NCBI GenBank assembly: GCA_022559845.1
Contig: CM040126.1
Location: forward strand, 128,182,251-128,246,250
DNA: 64,000 nt
Direction of reading: 5' to 3'
Source: Amorphophallus konjac
Taxonomy: Eukaryota; Streptophyta; Magnoliopsida; Alismatales; Araceae
Notes under the pieces: generated by a model
Databases searched by the model: none
What the model was told of the DNA's origin: nothing
The model's input: the letters and a program-made list of their open reading frames with translations, nothing else
In this document: in pieces, positions 51,696 through 63,189 of the stretch
How positions within the stretch are numbered: the stretch's first letter is position 1
Layout of the letters: the number at the start of each line of letters is the position of its first letter
Translations under genes and position numbers: made by a program

Positions 51696-53473
51696 CCTAG
51701 ACGTGCCTTCCGTCTCGTGCCGTGTATATTTGATCAAGAGCAAACTCAGAATGTATTTGAGGCTATTGTGTGTTAGTGTTTTTGGTGATAACAAAACTCT
51801 CTTTTAGTTAAGGTTGATGATATCAAAACCTTGGAATGGCCAATGGCCTGGCACCATTTTATTACAAAAGTGCAAGCACATGTACGCTCTCAAAGCCATT
51901 TCCATCACAAGCTAATGCACAAACAAATCATGCCTCACAATGCCCAGAACAAGTCAAATAAACTGAAATTGAATGGAACAAAATGTGGACACAACGTCTT
52001 TTGTATATGGATATGATTTATGTGCTAAACGAATTTGTTTAGAAGGAATTCCAGATTTTGGTCGACCAACTTTGTTGGTTCGGTCGACCAATCCTTCCAG
52101 CACTCAGGACTTCGTAAAACTATAGAGTTCGGACGACCGACGGCCAAAGATCAGTCGACTGAATTAGCCAGCGTTGGAAGTCTCAAAAACTGTCACAGTT
52201 TGGTCGATCTACTGGAAATTTCGGTCGACCGAACCCTTCGAAGCCCTTTTTGTTGACTTTGTTTCTCCAACGTGTTCAAAGCCTCTCTTTTGGACTTTTG
52301 GGTTCTAAAGCCACCAGACATGCTTAAATTCGTGAATATGTGTTTTGGCATGATCCTTGACCAACCCAAGACTTATTAAAACATCTCTTAGGGGAAAGAA
52401 ACCCTAATGATCTAAGGAGAAAAAGGGAAGGCTATCAAGGGAGAAAGGAAGCTCTGTAAGAACTCCATGAATAGTGATTCGCCCATAGATTCTTCATCCA
52501 AGATCAATATTTTCAAGATCAAGCTGAGGCCAATCAAGAAGAAATAAAGTGGAGAGTCAAGCTTCATTCAAGATCTGCATTATATACTCAGGGGGAGCCT
52601 AAATCAGAAGTTTTTCATTTGTGTTTCTTCTTCTAAATTTCTTGAGCTTCATGTGTGTAGTCTTTTAAATCTGTGAACATCAGTGTGTGTGTGTGTGGAT
52701 CATTTTAGATATACAATTGCATGTGTGTGTGTGTGGATCATTTCAGATCTACACTTGTGTGCATGTGTGGATTTACCCAGATCCGTATGTTTGTGTGTGA
52801 GGATCTTTTCAGATCCATAGTTTGTGTTGCGTTTGCTACAGCGTGTGTGTGTGCGTTGTAGATCCAGTCGTTGGATCGTGTTGGAGACTCCGTCTCCGTG
52901 TGTGTGTGTGTTGGGGTTTGTTCCCCGTGTGTGTGCTAGCGTCGACCTGCATGTTGTTGGAGTTTGGCTCCGTGTTGGGGATTTATCCCCGTGCTGGTTT
53001 TCCAACAGTGAAGCCCCACCGGGTTTTGGTGAGGGGTGGACGTAGGTTGCTGGCGTTGCATCCGAACCACCTTACAATCGTTGTCTATTGTGTGGTTTGG
53101 ACCATTTCTTCTACCCTATTATGTGCGATCATTTATGTTTATTATTCTTCCGTGTTTGATCTTTTAGATCTAGCATAATCGATCATTTCAGTAATAGATC
53201 TTTGGCATATCAAAAGGTGGGTTTGAATTGATAAGGCCAATCTTGTCAGGATGATAACACCTTGTGTAAGCAGGATCTTCGGATTCATACCTCCACCTAG
53301 TACCGAAGAACTATCGTGGTGATTAATTTTGAAAGATCTAATCGATTTTGTAATTGATCTTATTTTCTAAGTTATTTTTTCTTCACATCTTTTTAAATTG
53401 GGTAAAAGTTTCATAAAATTTGTAATCACCCAATTCACCTCCCCTCTTGGGTGTCATTGATTGCGGGACTTCA
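51658..53473 (+). repeat. Element F 3' LTR
   Basis: 1816 bp, TGTTGAGTCTC...GGGACTTCA. It carries the palindrome cluster (about 52055-52240), TATA-like box (52581-52586) and stem-loop array (about 52680-53035). Confidence 0.93.
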
Positions 53474-53478
53474 TTGTC
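53474..53478. repeat. Target site duplication of element F, right copy (TTGTC)
   Basis: Differs from 37992-37996 by one base. Confidence 0.7.
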
Positions 53479-56276
53479 GGGCTCTGGGATGTTGCAGGCG
53501 TGTTGTGTGTTTTACGAGGATCGTGAGAATGATTTTTCTCTAATTTTATATTTTCAAGATTTTTAAAATCCTAGAATTTTTCTTATTTAAACCCCCATCC
53601 TCTCTCGTTCTCTCTTTCTCACTCTCTCTTCTCTTTCTCTCCCCCTCTTCTCCGAGCGGCTGAAGGAGGTGGACGTGGGTGAGGTGGAGGCGGCGTGAGG
53701 GCGAGGAGAACAAGGATGGGACAAGGATCAAGGTGGTGGAGGCGTGGTGAGCTCGTTCGCGAGTTCATGAACCCGTCGGCATTCGTGAGGAATTTTCGCG
53801 AGGAAACGACGATCTCAGCGCGAGAAATCTTTGGCGGAGGTAGGGGGATGGTTCCCTAACCCGTGTACTTCAATTCCCCCGTGTTTTGTAGGCCGAGGTG
53901 AGCCGAGGGTGGATTTATTTCACGCGGGGGGTTAAAAGCATGTTATAGGGCGTGCGACAGATTCTTCGATTTGAAGGCGTTTTTAGGGTTTAAATGGGTC
54001 CTCTAGGTCGTCTAGAGGCTGGGGAATGGTTCCCCATTGTTTTTGCCATCACTCGGGGGTGATTGGGGTGTGGAAACGGACTCCAAGGTTGAGTCCGATG
54101 GGTTTTCTGCCATTTTTGATCGATCGACGGGTGCGTTCAGTCGACCGAACAGCTGTTCGCCACGGACAGGGAACCGAGTGGTCGCGGTCGACCGATCGAC
54201 CCCGACCATCAGGTTGCAGTCGGGTAGCCGACTGCGTTCATGAGAACGCGGTCGGGGTCGGATGACTGGCCACTTTGGCAGGCTGACCAATCCCATTGGT
54301 CTACCGACCCCATGGTTTTGGTCGACCGAAAATGCCATGTTTGGCCCATTTTGGCCCCCGGTCGACCCGGTTGTGACCCAATGGTCAGCCTATGGCCCCG
54401 TGGATGTACCAGACACCCTGTGTGTACCGTGACCATGTTTTTAGGTGTCCAGAGATACCGTGTTACCTTGATTAGTGTGCCCATGTTATTTTGAGGGTCC
54501 AGGCGACCCTTTGTGTTCCGAGCTTTCCTATTTTGCTAGATCGAGTCACCGTGTCTCGGTATGAGTGCGGGGGGCTATCCCCGTAGGATCTTAGCTTCTT
54601 CGGAAAGTGATTTCCGTGTAGGCCATGCATATGGCCTATGAACTGTGAGTTCTGTGACCCAGCCTGGGGCTGGGGGTTTCCTTGAGTTCCCTTGGAAAGG
54701 GAAAGAACTCTGCGGTTCTGAACTACCTTGAGGGTTCTTTTAACCTTGGTTTCTAACCCTAGGATTAGGGCAGATTGACGATATGGATCTGTCCCTGTAT
54801 GACGGTCTTGACCCGTGTCTTGTGACTCAAGGACCATTGGGTTAGTAGGTCTAGTTAGCCGTCCAAGGTCTGGTGGCCTCGAGCCACCCGGTACTCCATG
54901 CTACTCGCAATGGGTGCGTACGTGACTTTCCGTGTTCACGTTTAGTGACCCCCCCACTAGTCGTAGATTTCCTGCGCACGCTTGTGCGGACCCACTTCGG
55001 AGTGGTGGAGAGCTTTCCCAGTTTGATGGTTTTTAGGTTGGTTACTGTAGGGCCCCTCGTCTTGCAGCCTGAGTCCGGGCTAGGGGGAAAACCAGCTAGA
55101 GGATCTGACCTATAGCCCGTGGTCTGTGTGTGCACACGTGGTTGGGGGCGTCTGACACGTGTTGACGAGCGCGACCCCAACTAGTCCTTGTTCAATGTTC
55201 TATGGTTACTAGTACGATGTTTCAATTTTGCCTGGGGCGAGGGAGACACCTGAGGCACAGACTAAGAAGTTAGTGGACGCATCTGGCCTTGCTTCTGGTG
55301 GGCAGGTACTCCCGTCACATGACGTGTGAATGCTCGTGACTTGAGGTTTGATTTCCCATCTACGAGACGTGGTTTTACATGTAGTTCTCACACGGTTCCC
55401 GATGGTAAGGTCTAGGGTTTCATGTAGAGTTACCAAGGTTTCACCTGTAGACGGTGTAGGGTTCACGACAACGTGGTCGTGACGGTTTCGCTCGGACCGC
55501 CTGGTCTTGGGTTGGTCATCGTCTGTGAGGACGGGCCTTCATGATAGAGTTGTCGTGGCATTTCTTCTGGCGGCGTGGCCAGAGTTTCCTGTCTGTTTGG
55601 TAGTCCCCTGACTATGAGATCGGGACGGGCTTTCTATACCGTTAGGAGTAGCTTAGAGCCGTGGTTCCAACGGCTATCGGGTTTTCTGTTCTTTTACGGT
55701 TGTTCCTTCCGCCGTTGTTTTCGTTGCTACTACTGCTGTTGTTGTTGTTCTTTCTAGTGTTGCATTTACCGCCGTTCTTTTGTGGTAGGGTTTCGCGGGA
55801 CCCCTACTGAGCCAATGAGATGGGGCTTACCTTTTGCTTTTCTGGTGTAGTGGTTCCTCCTCGAGGTTCGGAGGTGCAGTGTAGAGGTTCGTAGTTGCCA
55901 ACTCGTCGGGCCGAGTTTTCACTCGGCATTGAGTATGTTTCTTTCCATGTAGACTCTACATTGTTGGACTAGACTCTGTAGTTAGATTATTTAATTAAAA
56001 ATTTAATTTTATTTCTATCATTTAAACTATTAATTATATAATTGTGCCTACTTTATTTCATATTTCAATGTACCTCCACACACCTTTTAACCCTTCTGAG
56101 CCCTCCGGCTCGTGAGTGGCGGGCCAGGATGCGAATGGTATCGGGTTATTCCCAGCATCCGGATCTTGGGTCCTTATACCAAGAATCACGTGGGCACCTC
56201 TTCGGCGAAGCCGTATCACATACGGATACCCCAAGGCAAGGAAACATGAAGCACAGCACCCCAGAGGCTAGAAGGG
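53479..56276 (+). repeat. LTR-like sequence of old element E (continued)
   Basis: Continues 37861-37996. It has an AT-rich stretch, a CT-rich leader (53596-53650), a G-rich stretch and GGTCGACC-type palindromes (54118-54376), but no coding domain. Near 56100-56230 the wording (GGTATCGGGTTATTCCCAGC, GGATCTTGGGTCCTTATACC) recalls the downstream part of gypsy LTRs. No clear right terminus was found. Confidence 0.45.
54118..54376 (+). repeat. Palindrome and stem-loop cluster in element E
   Basis: CGAACAGCTGTTCG (54146-54159, perfect palindrome), several CGGTCGACCGA units, GCAGTCGG with CCGACTGC (54216-54235, perfect 8-bp stem) and GCGTTC with GAACGC (54234-54249). Confidence 0.7.
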
Positions 56277-56460
56277 CTGGGCGGCACACCCATGGCCGCC
56301 CAGCACTAGGATCCCTGTGGTCTAGGCGGCCACTCCTTTGGTTGCCCAGAAGGTTGGGTGGCCACCTCTTGGGCCGCCCAGACCAGGGCCAAATGGGGGA
56401 GGGCAGCCAGGGTCCTAGCTGCCCAGCACCCTGGGCGACCAGACCCTTGGCCACCTAGTT
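56277..56460 (-). repeat. GC-rich stem-loop array with GGCNGCCCAG units
   Basis: At least four inverted repeats: TGGGCGGC/GGCCGCCCA (about 56277-56302), TAGGCGGCC/GGTTGCCCA (about 56322-56350), GGGTGGCC/GGGCCGCCC (about 56353-56380) and GGGCAGC/GCTGCCC (about 56401-56424). Loops are 6-11 bases. Confidence 0.65.
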
Positions 56461-57316
56461 CACGGCGCAGACGTCCACATATGTGGCCGCCTCCTACCGA
56501 TTTTTTTGGAAACAGACTGAGCTTCACCCAGAGCTCGATTCCACACTCTATTCGCCTCGCAGCGAAGGGGAAAACAAGGAGAAATCATCCCCGGGCATTC
56601 CTACCATCGGAACACCAAATCCAAACCATGATCGGGACCCAAATCGACTGGAAACCGCCGCTCATCCCAAACGTGCTCATTTTCCCCCAAATAAGCAAAA
56701 CACCCTCTCGCAGCCTCGCCGGAACACAGAATCGCAAGGGAAAACCCACGAGGGTGCCAGGGATCTGTCCCCCTACCTTTTAGAAGCTTTACCGTCGAAA
56801 ACCCCATGAAAATGCCGTTCCCACGTGCGGTCACCTTCCCACGGCCGCGAATGGCTCTGCCTCGCCGCACGCCATGCCCCTTGGGTTCGTCCTCATCGTA
56901 CGCCACCGTCGTTGCACCGCCGCACGCCCCCTCGCCACCTCCATCGGCCGCTAAGGTGAGAAGGGAGAGGGAGAGTGAGACGGAAGAGAGTGAGGGAGAG
57001 GAGAGACGTGAGAGAGAGGGGGTGAGAGATGAGGATCGGAGGGGGAGAGGGGAAAAAGGGTTTTAAATTTTTATTTAATATTGTTTTTTCATTTTGTTTA
57101 TAAAATCCGCATGAACCCCAAAAATGCCCGAAAAATCAATTCGGACTCTAAAAAATTTAAAGAAAAATCTAGACCGCTCGACGCATCGGCACGGACTCGA
57201 AATAACTCATGAAAACACCAAAAAAGTGGTCTGAAAACCCAATATAAAAGCTTAAAACCCGCTCGTACATGATCCATAGCCTGCAAAAAAGGATCCGAAA
57301 AACCTGGTGCGTGACA
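56277..57316 (-). repeat. Opposite-facing LTR-like segment
   Basis: On the minus strand it begins TGTGTCACGCACC (57316), with an AT-rich stretch, a CT-rich leader (56970-57060 on the plus strand is purine-rich) and a GCC-rich coding-like leader. The order mirrors an LTR promoter and opposes the sequence on its left. No internal region or second copy is visible. Confidence 0.45.
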
Positions 57317-57508
57317 CAGTGGCTCGGTTCCAGGCTATTTATCCTGCGTGTGCCGAACTATCTCCTTTTATTGTAAAGGCTATTGGGATAGCATTTTCTT
57401 ATTGTAAGGGCCACTAACTCTCTGATGTATCGACAATCATATAATGAAATAAAATTTTTGATTAATGCTCATTTTTACATACTTGCTTATTGTGTGGTTG
57501 CTAAAAGC

Positions 57509-58712
57509 TTAACAATAGAACTTGCGTAGTGTCGTAGCATTCCAAGTCCGCGGGATCAGTTCCCCTTCCATAGTTGCCAACCGGTATGCCCCTTTCCCGA
57601 GCGTCTCTATCACTCGGTAAGAGCCTTCCTAATTAGGGGCCAGTTTCCCCACCGCCTCTAGTGGTCGAGAGGCCTCGGCCTTCCTCAGGACTAGGTTTGC
57701 CGGTAGAAACTGTTGATCCCAAACTTGGGAATTGTAATAGCGAGTCACTCAGCGCTGGTATTCCATGGCTCAGATTCTTGCGACCTCGCGTATCTCGTCG
57801 GCCAAATCAAGATTCTCCTTCAGTTTTTGTTCATTCAGTTCGGGCTGGTAATTGATGACTCGAAGAGACAGACTACCAATTTCTAATGGAAGGACCGCCT
57901 CAGTACCGTACACCAATTGAAACGGAGTCTCTCCCGTGGAGGCCCTCGGAGTAGTGCGGTAAGACCAAAGTACACTAGGCAATTCCTCGAGCCAACTCCT
58001 CTTAGCTTTACCGAGCCTAGTCTTGATGCCTTTAAGAAGAGTCTTATTGGCATTCTCGACCAGGCCGTTAGCTTGCGGATCGGCTGTCGAAGTGAAGTGA
58101 TTGCGGATATGGAGTTCGGCGCACTTATTTTTAAAATAAGCGCAATTAAACTACCGACTATTTTCGCTGACTATCACTCGGGGATGCCAAAGTGACATAT
58201 GATTGATCGCCACATGAAACTCCAAAATACCCCTTCTGTTATCTTAGCAGAGGCTTCAGCTTCAATCCACTTGGAGAAATAGTCGATGGCGACGATGAGA
58301 AATTTCTTTTGGGCCTGGGCCGTATGGAACGGCCCCAGGATGTCAATGCCCCACCGAGCAAAGGGATAAGGCTTAGTGAGGGTTACGAGTGCTGAGGCTG
58401 GATGATGAATTAAGTAATCGAATCGCTGACAATAGTCACAACCAAGAATGTAAGCCACGCAATCACGTTGAAGTGTGGACCACCAGTACCCTTGGCGCAG
58501 CAAGATCCTTGCCATCGACCTCCCTCCTTGGTGTGCATCGCAGATCCCCTCGTGAACTTCCTCAATTGCTCACTAAGCCTCCTAAGGTTCAAGGCACTTA
58601 AGGAGGGGTCCCGCAAAGGATCGCCTATAAAGCAATCTGTCGAGCAAAATAAACCGTCGAGCCTGATATTTGAGTCGCCTAACTTCCCGTGGGTCGGTAG
58701 GCTCCTGAGCAT
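57509..58712 (-). pseudogene. Element G integrase
   Basis: The zinc domain spans HEGICDAHQGGRSMARILL and CDYCQRF. The core has FARWGIDILGPFHTA (first Asp) and IDYFSKWIEAEASAKIT; where VSDN is expected there is VSENSR followed by a TAG, so the second catalytic Asp is Glu. ADPQANGLVENANKTLLKG carries the Glu. The C-terminal part includes VLWSYRTTPRASTGETPFQL and YGTEAVLPLEI. It ends TWNATTLRKFYC with a natural TAA at 57509-57511. There are frame changes near 58172 and 57770 and upstream of 58515. Clearly dead, but the domain order is complete. Confidence 0.9.
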
Positions 58713-58807
58713 CTTTTTACCAGGCTATGTAGGGTGTTCTCCAATCGTCAGGTAGATGCTTTACCGTGGCCACAAGCTCGATGTCTATGCTAGGTCGTTC
58801 CAACTCC

Positions 58808-59335
58808 TCAAGGAGGATTGACCGAGTACCATCCGAGCTGATAGAGGAGGCAAGGCGAGAGAGCGCATCCACTCAGGAGTTTTTCTCCCGAGCTATTTGG
58901 ATCACCTAGAAACTCTCGAATTGCTATGCTACTTCCTTCACCAACTAGAAATACTTGATCATTAGAGGCTCCCGAGCTTCGCAGTCCCCGCTGAGTTGGC
59001 TGGTGACTAACTGTGAGTCGGTGTAAATCTTGACTCGCTCCACTCCCAAGCACTTTGCCATCCGAGCCCCCGAGATTAGGGCCTCGTACTCAGAGGCATT
59101 ATTGGACGTAGCAAATTTAAATTTCAGGGGGTACCGCAACTCTACTCCTTTTGGTGAGCTGAGAAGAACACCAGCGCCACTACCGGCCGAGCTTGACAAC
59201 CCATCTTCGAAAAGTTCCCAGGCTGGGCCGACCGTCAGCGGAGGTGGTTCATCTGGCGGAGTAGTGTTTTCCGCGATGAAGTATGCAAGTGCCTGGCCCT
59301 TTAAGGCGGTGCAAGGTCAGAAAGAAATATCATAG
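58808..59335 (-). pseudogene. Element G second (archaeal-type) RNase H
   Basis: GAGVLLSSPKGVELRYPLKF, ATSNNASEYEALISGARMAKCLG and VKIYTDSQLVTSQLSGD carry the acidic residues (Glu, Asp) typical of the additional RNase H in Tat elements. The first Asp region lies in the neighbouring piece (SSSAGSG). Frames break near 58945. Domain identity is clear from motif spacing. Confidence 0.88.
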
Positions 59336-60047
59336 GCCCCGAGCAGGACTGCCCACTTAACGAGGCATCCCGAGGCTTTGGGGTGAGCAAGAATCTTCTT
59401 TAATGGCTTGCTGGTCAGCACCACGATACTGTGTCCTTGGAAATATGGCCGAAGGTGATTGGCTGAGGTTACCAATGCCAGCACGAGCTTCTCGATCACG
59501 TGGTATCTTTTTTGGCATCAAGGAGCACTTTACTAACATAGTACACCGGCCTTTGGGTTCCACGATCATCTCAGACGAGGACGAGCTAATAGTAGAAGGC
59601 GTGGCCAAGAGGTAGAGGTACAGGGTTTCTCCTAGCACGAGTTTTGACAAAATTGACGGGGCCATCAGGAACTTCTTTAACTTAGTAAAATCCTTCTTGC
59701 ATTCCTCATCCCAGGCGAAGGAGCGAGCCGACATCTTTGGTCCTCTCAATAGCTTGAAGAAAGGCAGACAACGCTCCGCAGCTCGGGACAGGAAATGGTT
59801 GAGCGCGGCGATTCTTCCCATTAAGCACTGGACATCCTTTATGCTTGTAGGCTGTCAAATATCGAAGATGGCCTGGATCTTCTTAGGATTTGCCTCGATC
59901 CCTCCCTGGGTCACTAAGAACCCCAAAAACTTCCCGGACCTCATTCCAAAGGTGCACTTGGATGGATTGAGTTTTATATTGTACCTCTGGAGAGTGCGAA
60001 AAGTCTCGTCCAGGTCAGAGAAGTGGTCCTCGGCCCTCAGTGACTTG
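59317..60047 (-). pseudogene. Element G RT C-terminal part and first RNase H
   Basis: Directly left of element H, the minus strand reads KSLRAEDHFSDLDETFRTLQRY, then KLNPSKCTFGMRSGKFLGFL, and MGRIAALNHFLSRAAERCLPFFKLLRG. RNase H follows: FAWDEECKKDFTKLKKFL, a disrupted LYLYLLATPSTIS, MIEKLVLALVTSANHLRPYFQGH, VVLTSKPLKKILAHP and GRLVKWAVLLGAYDISF-like sequence. The frame is broken near 59510-59560. Confidence 0.88.
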
Positions 60048-60052
60048 ACGAG
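60048..60052. repeat. Target site duplication of element H, left copy (ACGAG)
   Basis: Matches 61766-61770. Removing H with one copy restores continuity between the two halves of the G RT gene. Confidence 0.92.
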
Positions 60053-61765
60053 TGATGAGTGCTCATAATTCTATGATAATTCACATCACACACATCACTT
60101 TAAGTGCACACAATTAGACAATTATGCATATTTTATAGCTAAACTCAACCTCACTTGAATCAAGGCCTTTTATGCAAAATAACTTAATTTATGGATAATT
60201 AATGAATAACAAGGGGTTGAGGGGCATGAGGATTAATTTCCCATTGCATAATTGTGAGCACTCATGATTTTTATGTGCAAAGTAACAATTTTCTATGAAT
60301 TTAATTCAAATATTGTGTGTAGGACACTCTCGATATTTGCTAGAAGGGTTAGGGGCAAATTTGTCATAGAACCAGGGCAAGGGATGCCCTATGGCGCAGC
60401 CCCCTTTCCCTCCTCTTGTTCACCAAGTCAAAGCAAGCTGCCATGCCTTATAAGTGTGAAGGGAGAAATGAGAAAGAATATTTATAGAATTATATTGTGG
60501 AGAAATTATTGGAGAGAAATTAAGAGGATCCTTGTCCAATCAGGAAACCAGCCCAAGGAAGCTCTGTCCATGCTATATATCCCATGTGAGCCACCGTAGA
60601 AAGGGAAATTCGCCCATCTTTCTCCCCCTAGCTTCGGTCGCCGACTTTCTCCCCCTTCTGCTCCTATTTTTGTCTTGCTTTCTTCAGGAAAGTTGTTTGT
60701 TTTTAAAAGCTCTTTAATTTCTTCTTCCTCATCTTTAGCTAGATCTATCTTGTTTTAAAGTTATTTACCATTTTTCAAAGCTCTATTTTTCCCATATTAC
60801 TGTTCATCCACATTTTTTTACTGTTCTTCTTTAATTTTCTCCCTCTTCTGATCGTTTTCTCCTTCTGCTCTCTTCATAAAAGTTATTTGTTTTTCATAGA
60901 TCTAGATTTTCTTCTTCTTTCTCTTCTTCTAATTCTACTTAGGGTTCAAGTTACAGTTCACTTTTTAAAGTTTAATTTTCACATTTTTATTGTTCATCCA
61001 CCTCCGTTATTCTCAAATTTGCTTCCCCTTATGATCATTTTCTCCCTCTTCTCTCTTCACCAAAGTTCTTCCTCTCTTCAAGCTCTTCAACTTATTCTTC
61101 TTCCACATCTTTTAATTCTTCCTAGTTTTAAAGTTATTCCAGTTTCAATCATACTCTATTTTTATTTTTACTATTTATTGTTTTAAAGCCTTTTCTTCTT
61201 CTATCTTCCTCTCCCTCTTCTAATCTCTCCTCATATCTCAAAGGTAGATTTTCTACTTCGGTACTCTCATGGCGGCGTTCAACACTAAGGTGGGGCGATC
61301 ACTTCAAAGGCTCAGCACGGCGTTTGGACGACGCTATTCTTCCACTTTCTCGGCTCCTTTCTTCCCTTTTTCCCTTAGTTTATTCAAGTTGTACTTTTTA
61401 GTTTTCATAAGACATTGTAATATTTCCTTAGTAATAAAAATTCATTTTGTGAAATTGTTCCTTTTATTTTCTCTCTCCACTCCTTCTAATTTCTCTTCTC
61501 AATCCTCCAATATTCTTTAGGTAGATTTAATTTCAAGCAATTTATTTTCAAGAAATTTTAATTTAGTTTTCAAAAACTCGCTCAAAAATTTAGCTTTTCA
61601 AAACATAAGAGTTATCTAACTTGCTTAAACAAGAATTTTTCTTCTCCGTGGTATCAGCCCGTATTCATCACTTTACTCTAATTCAAAATCTTTTTAGTGA
61701 GTGAGTGCAGTATATTTTTGAAATTGTGGCACGACATTTTTAACGACGAGTGTTTGTGCGCATCA
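60053..61765 (+). mobile_element. Element H: solo LTR inserted in the RT gene of G
   Basis: 1713 bp, beginning TGATGAGTGC and ending GCGCATCA, flanked by ACGAG. It has no coding capacity: a TATA box near 60573, then long C/T-rich stretches with several repeated CTTCTTC-type blocks, and GTGGCACGACATTTTT near the end, resembling the 3' edge of Athila/Ogre-type LTRs. A full element would have two such copies, so this is most simply a solo LTR left by LTR-LTR recombination. Orientation is inferred from the TATA box. Confidence 0.8.
60573..60580 (+). promoter_or_regulatory. TATA box of element H
   Basis: CTATATAT followed by a C/T-rich leader. Confidence 0.5.
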
Positions 61766-61770
61766 ACGAG
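61766..61770. repeat. Target site duplication of element H, right copy (ACGAG)
   Basis: Matches 60048-60052. Confidence 0.92.
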
Positions 61771-62277
61771 CATATCATCGATATAAGCTTCTATGTTCCA
61801 ACCGATTTGGTCTTTAAAAATCTGATTGACCAACCTCTGATAGGTCACTCCGCTATTCTTCAGCCCGAAAGGCTTTCGGGTGTAGCAATATACGCTAAGA
61901 TTGGAGGTAAATGCCATTTTCTCGGCATCGTCAGGGTGCATCCAACTCTGATGATACCCAGAATTGGCATCCAGGAAGCTAAGGAGCTCATTTCCCGAGG
62001 TTGAATCGACTAGCTGGTGGATGCTCGATAGAGGGTAACAATCCTTCGGAGTGGCTCTGTTGAGGTCAGTGATGTCGACGCACATCCGCCACTGGCCCGA
62101 GGGTATTGGCACTGGGACGATGTTAGCAAGCCAAGTAGGGTATAGGATCGGGAAAAACATCCCGGTCTTCTTCCTCTTATTTATCTGCTCCTTGATAATC
62201 TCCTGCTTGGCCGGGGCATGTCTCCTTTTCCTCTGTTGAACTGGTTTCACCGTTGGGTCAAGGTTGAGGGGGTGCAT
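61771..62277 (-). pseudogene. Element G reverse transcriptase, N-terminal and catalytic part
   Basis: Open from about 62277 to the H insertion. KKTGMFFPILYPTWLANIVPVP, MCVDITDLNRATPKDCYPL, LLSFLDANSGYHQ (first Asp), FGLKNSGVTYQRLVN and the catalytic EAYIDDMLV are present. The insertion of H falls directly after MLV; a further ~30 codons open in this frame belong to H. The active-site Asp pair is intact, so the insertion itself is the main break in this domain. Confidence 0.93.
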
Positions 62278-62286
62278 TACAGTTTC

Positions 62287-63008
62287 CTAGGGAATCCCTG
62301 GGAGATCTTTGTCTGACCATGCAAACACATGAATGTACTCTGAAAGAAATTCTTTGTATTGATTTTGAACTTCAGGTGATAAGTCTACCCCAATTTTAAC
62401 CTCGAGGGCCGGATCATCTTTGAGGAAAATTGACAGCAGCTCCCCACCGGGCTTGCATGTCGCCAGATTGTCCTCGATGACACCGAGTCCTCTGCTCCCG
62501 TCCTCAGGGTGCACAACCTCCACCAATATTACGTAGCACCTTCTGGTTGTTGCTTGGTTACCTCGGACTTCCCCTATGCCATACTTAGTGGGAAACTTTA
62601 TCTTCTCATGGTAGGTAGATGACAAGGCCTTATATGACTGATAATGCCTCGGCCAAAGATGGCATTGTAGGCCGTCATCCCTTTAACCACAATAAAGTTT
62701 GCCATGAAAGTCATGACTTTCGGAGGAGTCCCGAGAGTAACTGGCAAGCTCAGGGCTCCCTCTGGGTAAGTGGCTTGGCCATAGAACCCATAAAGAGGGG
62801 TTCAGATCGGACGCAATGTGGACGGGTTTTCACCCATCTTCAAAAAATAGTCGTATGATAAAACATCGGGCGCACTTCCATGATCGACCAATATCCTATC
62901 TACATTATAATGATTGATAGTCGTTGAGATTACAAGGGTGTCGTCATGCGGAGTAGCCACTCCTTCCAGGTCTTGGTCGGAGAACATCAGGGCCTGCAGA
63001 TCATTCAC
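62287..63008 (-). pseudogene. Element G protease and protease-RT linker
   Basis: 63008-62802 carries LMFSDQDLEGVATPHDDTLV and the protease site RILVDHGSAPDVLSYDYF, where the expected DTGSS reads DHGSA, so the residue beside the catalytic Asp is changed. After stops near 62800, 62625-62287 holds the linker (KIKFPTKYGIGEVRGNQATTRRCY, KIGVDLSPEVQNQYKEFLSEYIHVFAWSDKDLPGI), which in Tat elements leads into RT. Confidence 0.85.
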
Positions 63009-63189
63009 CAGTGTTGGAGCCCTAGTTGGTTCTACGGCTGGCCCGCTCGGCGTGACACCTCCTTCCTCGATTGCTGTCCCCTCCCGAGGCCAAATCTCTC
63101 GAGATGACGTTGATGCGGACCCCTTGGGGATGGTTGTCGATTTCTTCCGGGGGGTTCACTGGGGTATCTCGACGCTAGGCTACATACTG

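Larger units (their letters stand above)
37997..53473 (+). mobile_element. Element F: older Sirevirus-like element related to B, with nested LINE
   Basis: LTRs 37997-39749 and 51658-53473 start TGTTGAGTCTC and end GGGACTTCA. There is a primer site with one mismatch, a polypurine tract and a probable TSD. The interior holds a gag with the same internal deletion as B, four zinc-knuckle-like motifs, a scrap of copia RT and RNase H, an L1 LINE (43743-48771), and a broken envelope-position ORF homologous to that of B. LTR divergence is several percent or more. Confidence 0.92.

Noticed and set aside
37861..57314. One ~4-kb LTR running from TGTAACACCC to GTGCGTGACA
   Set aside because: Two CT-rich leaders face opposite ways, so it more likely joins two LTR-like pieces. 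It could not be settled without a second copy.
61653..61665. TGGTATCAGCCCG in H as a primer binding site
   Set aside because: It lies inside the TSD-bounded unit with no second LTR and matches the Met site only partly.
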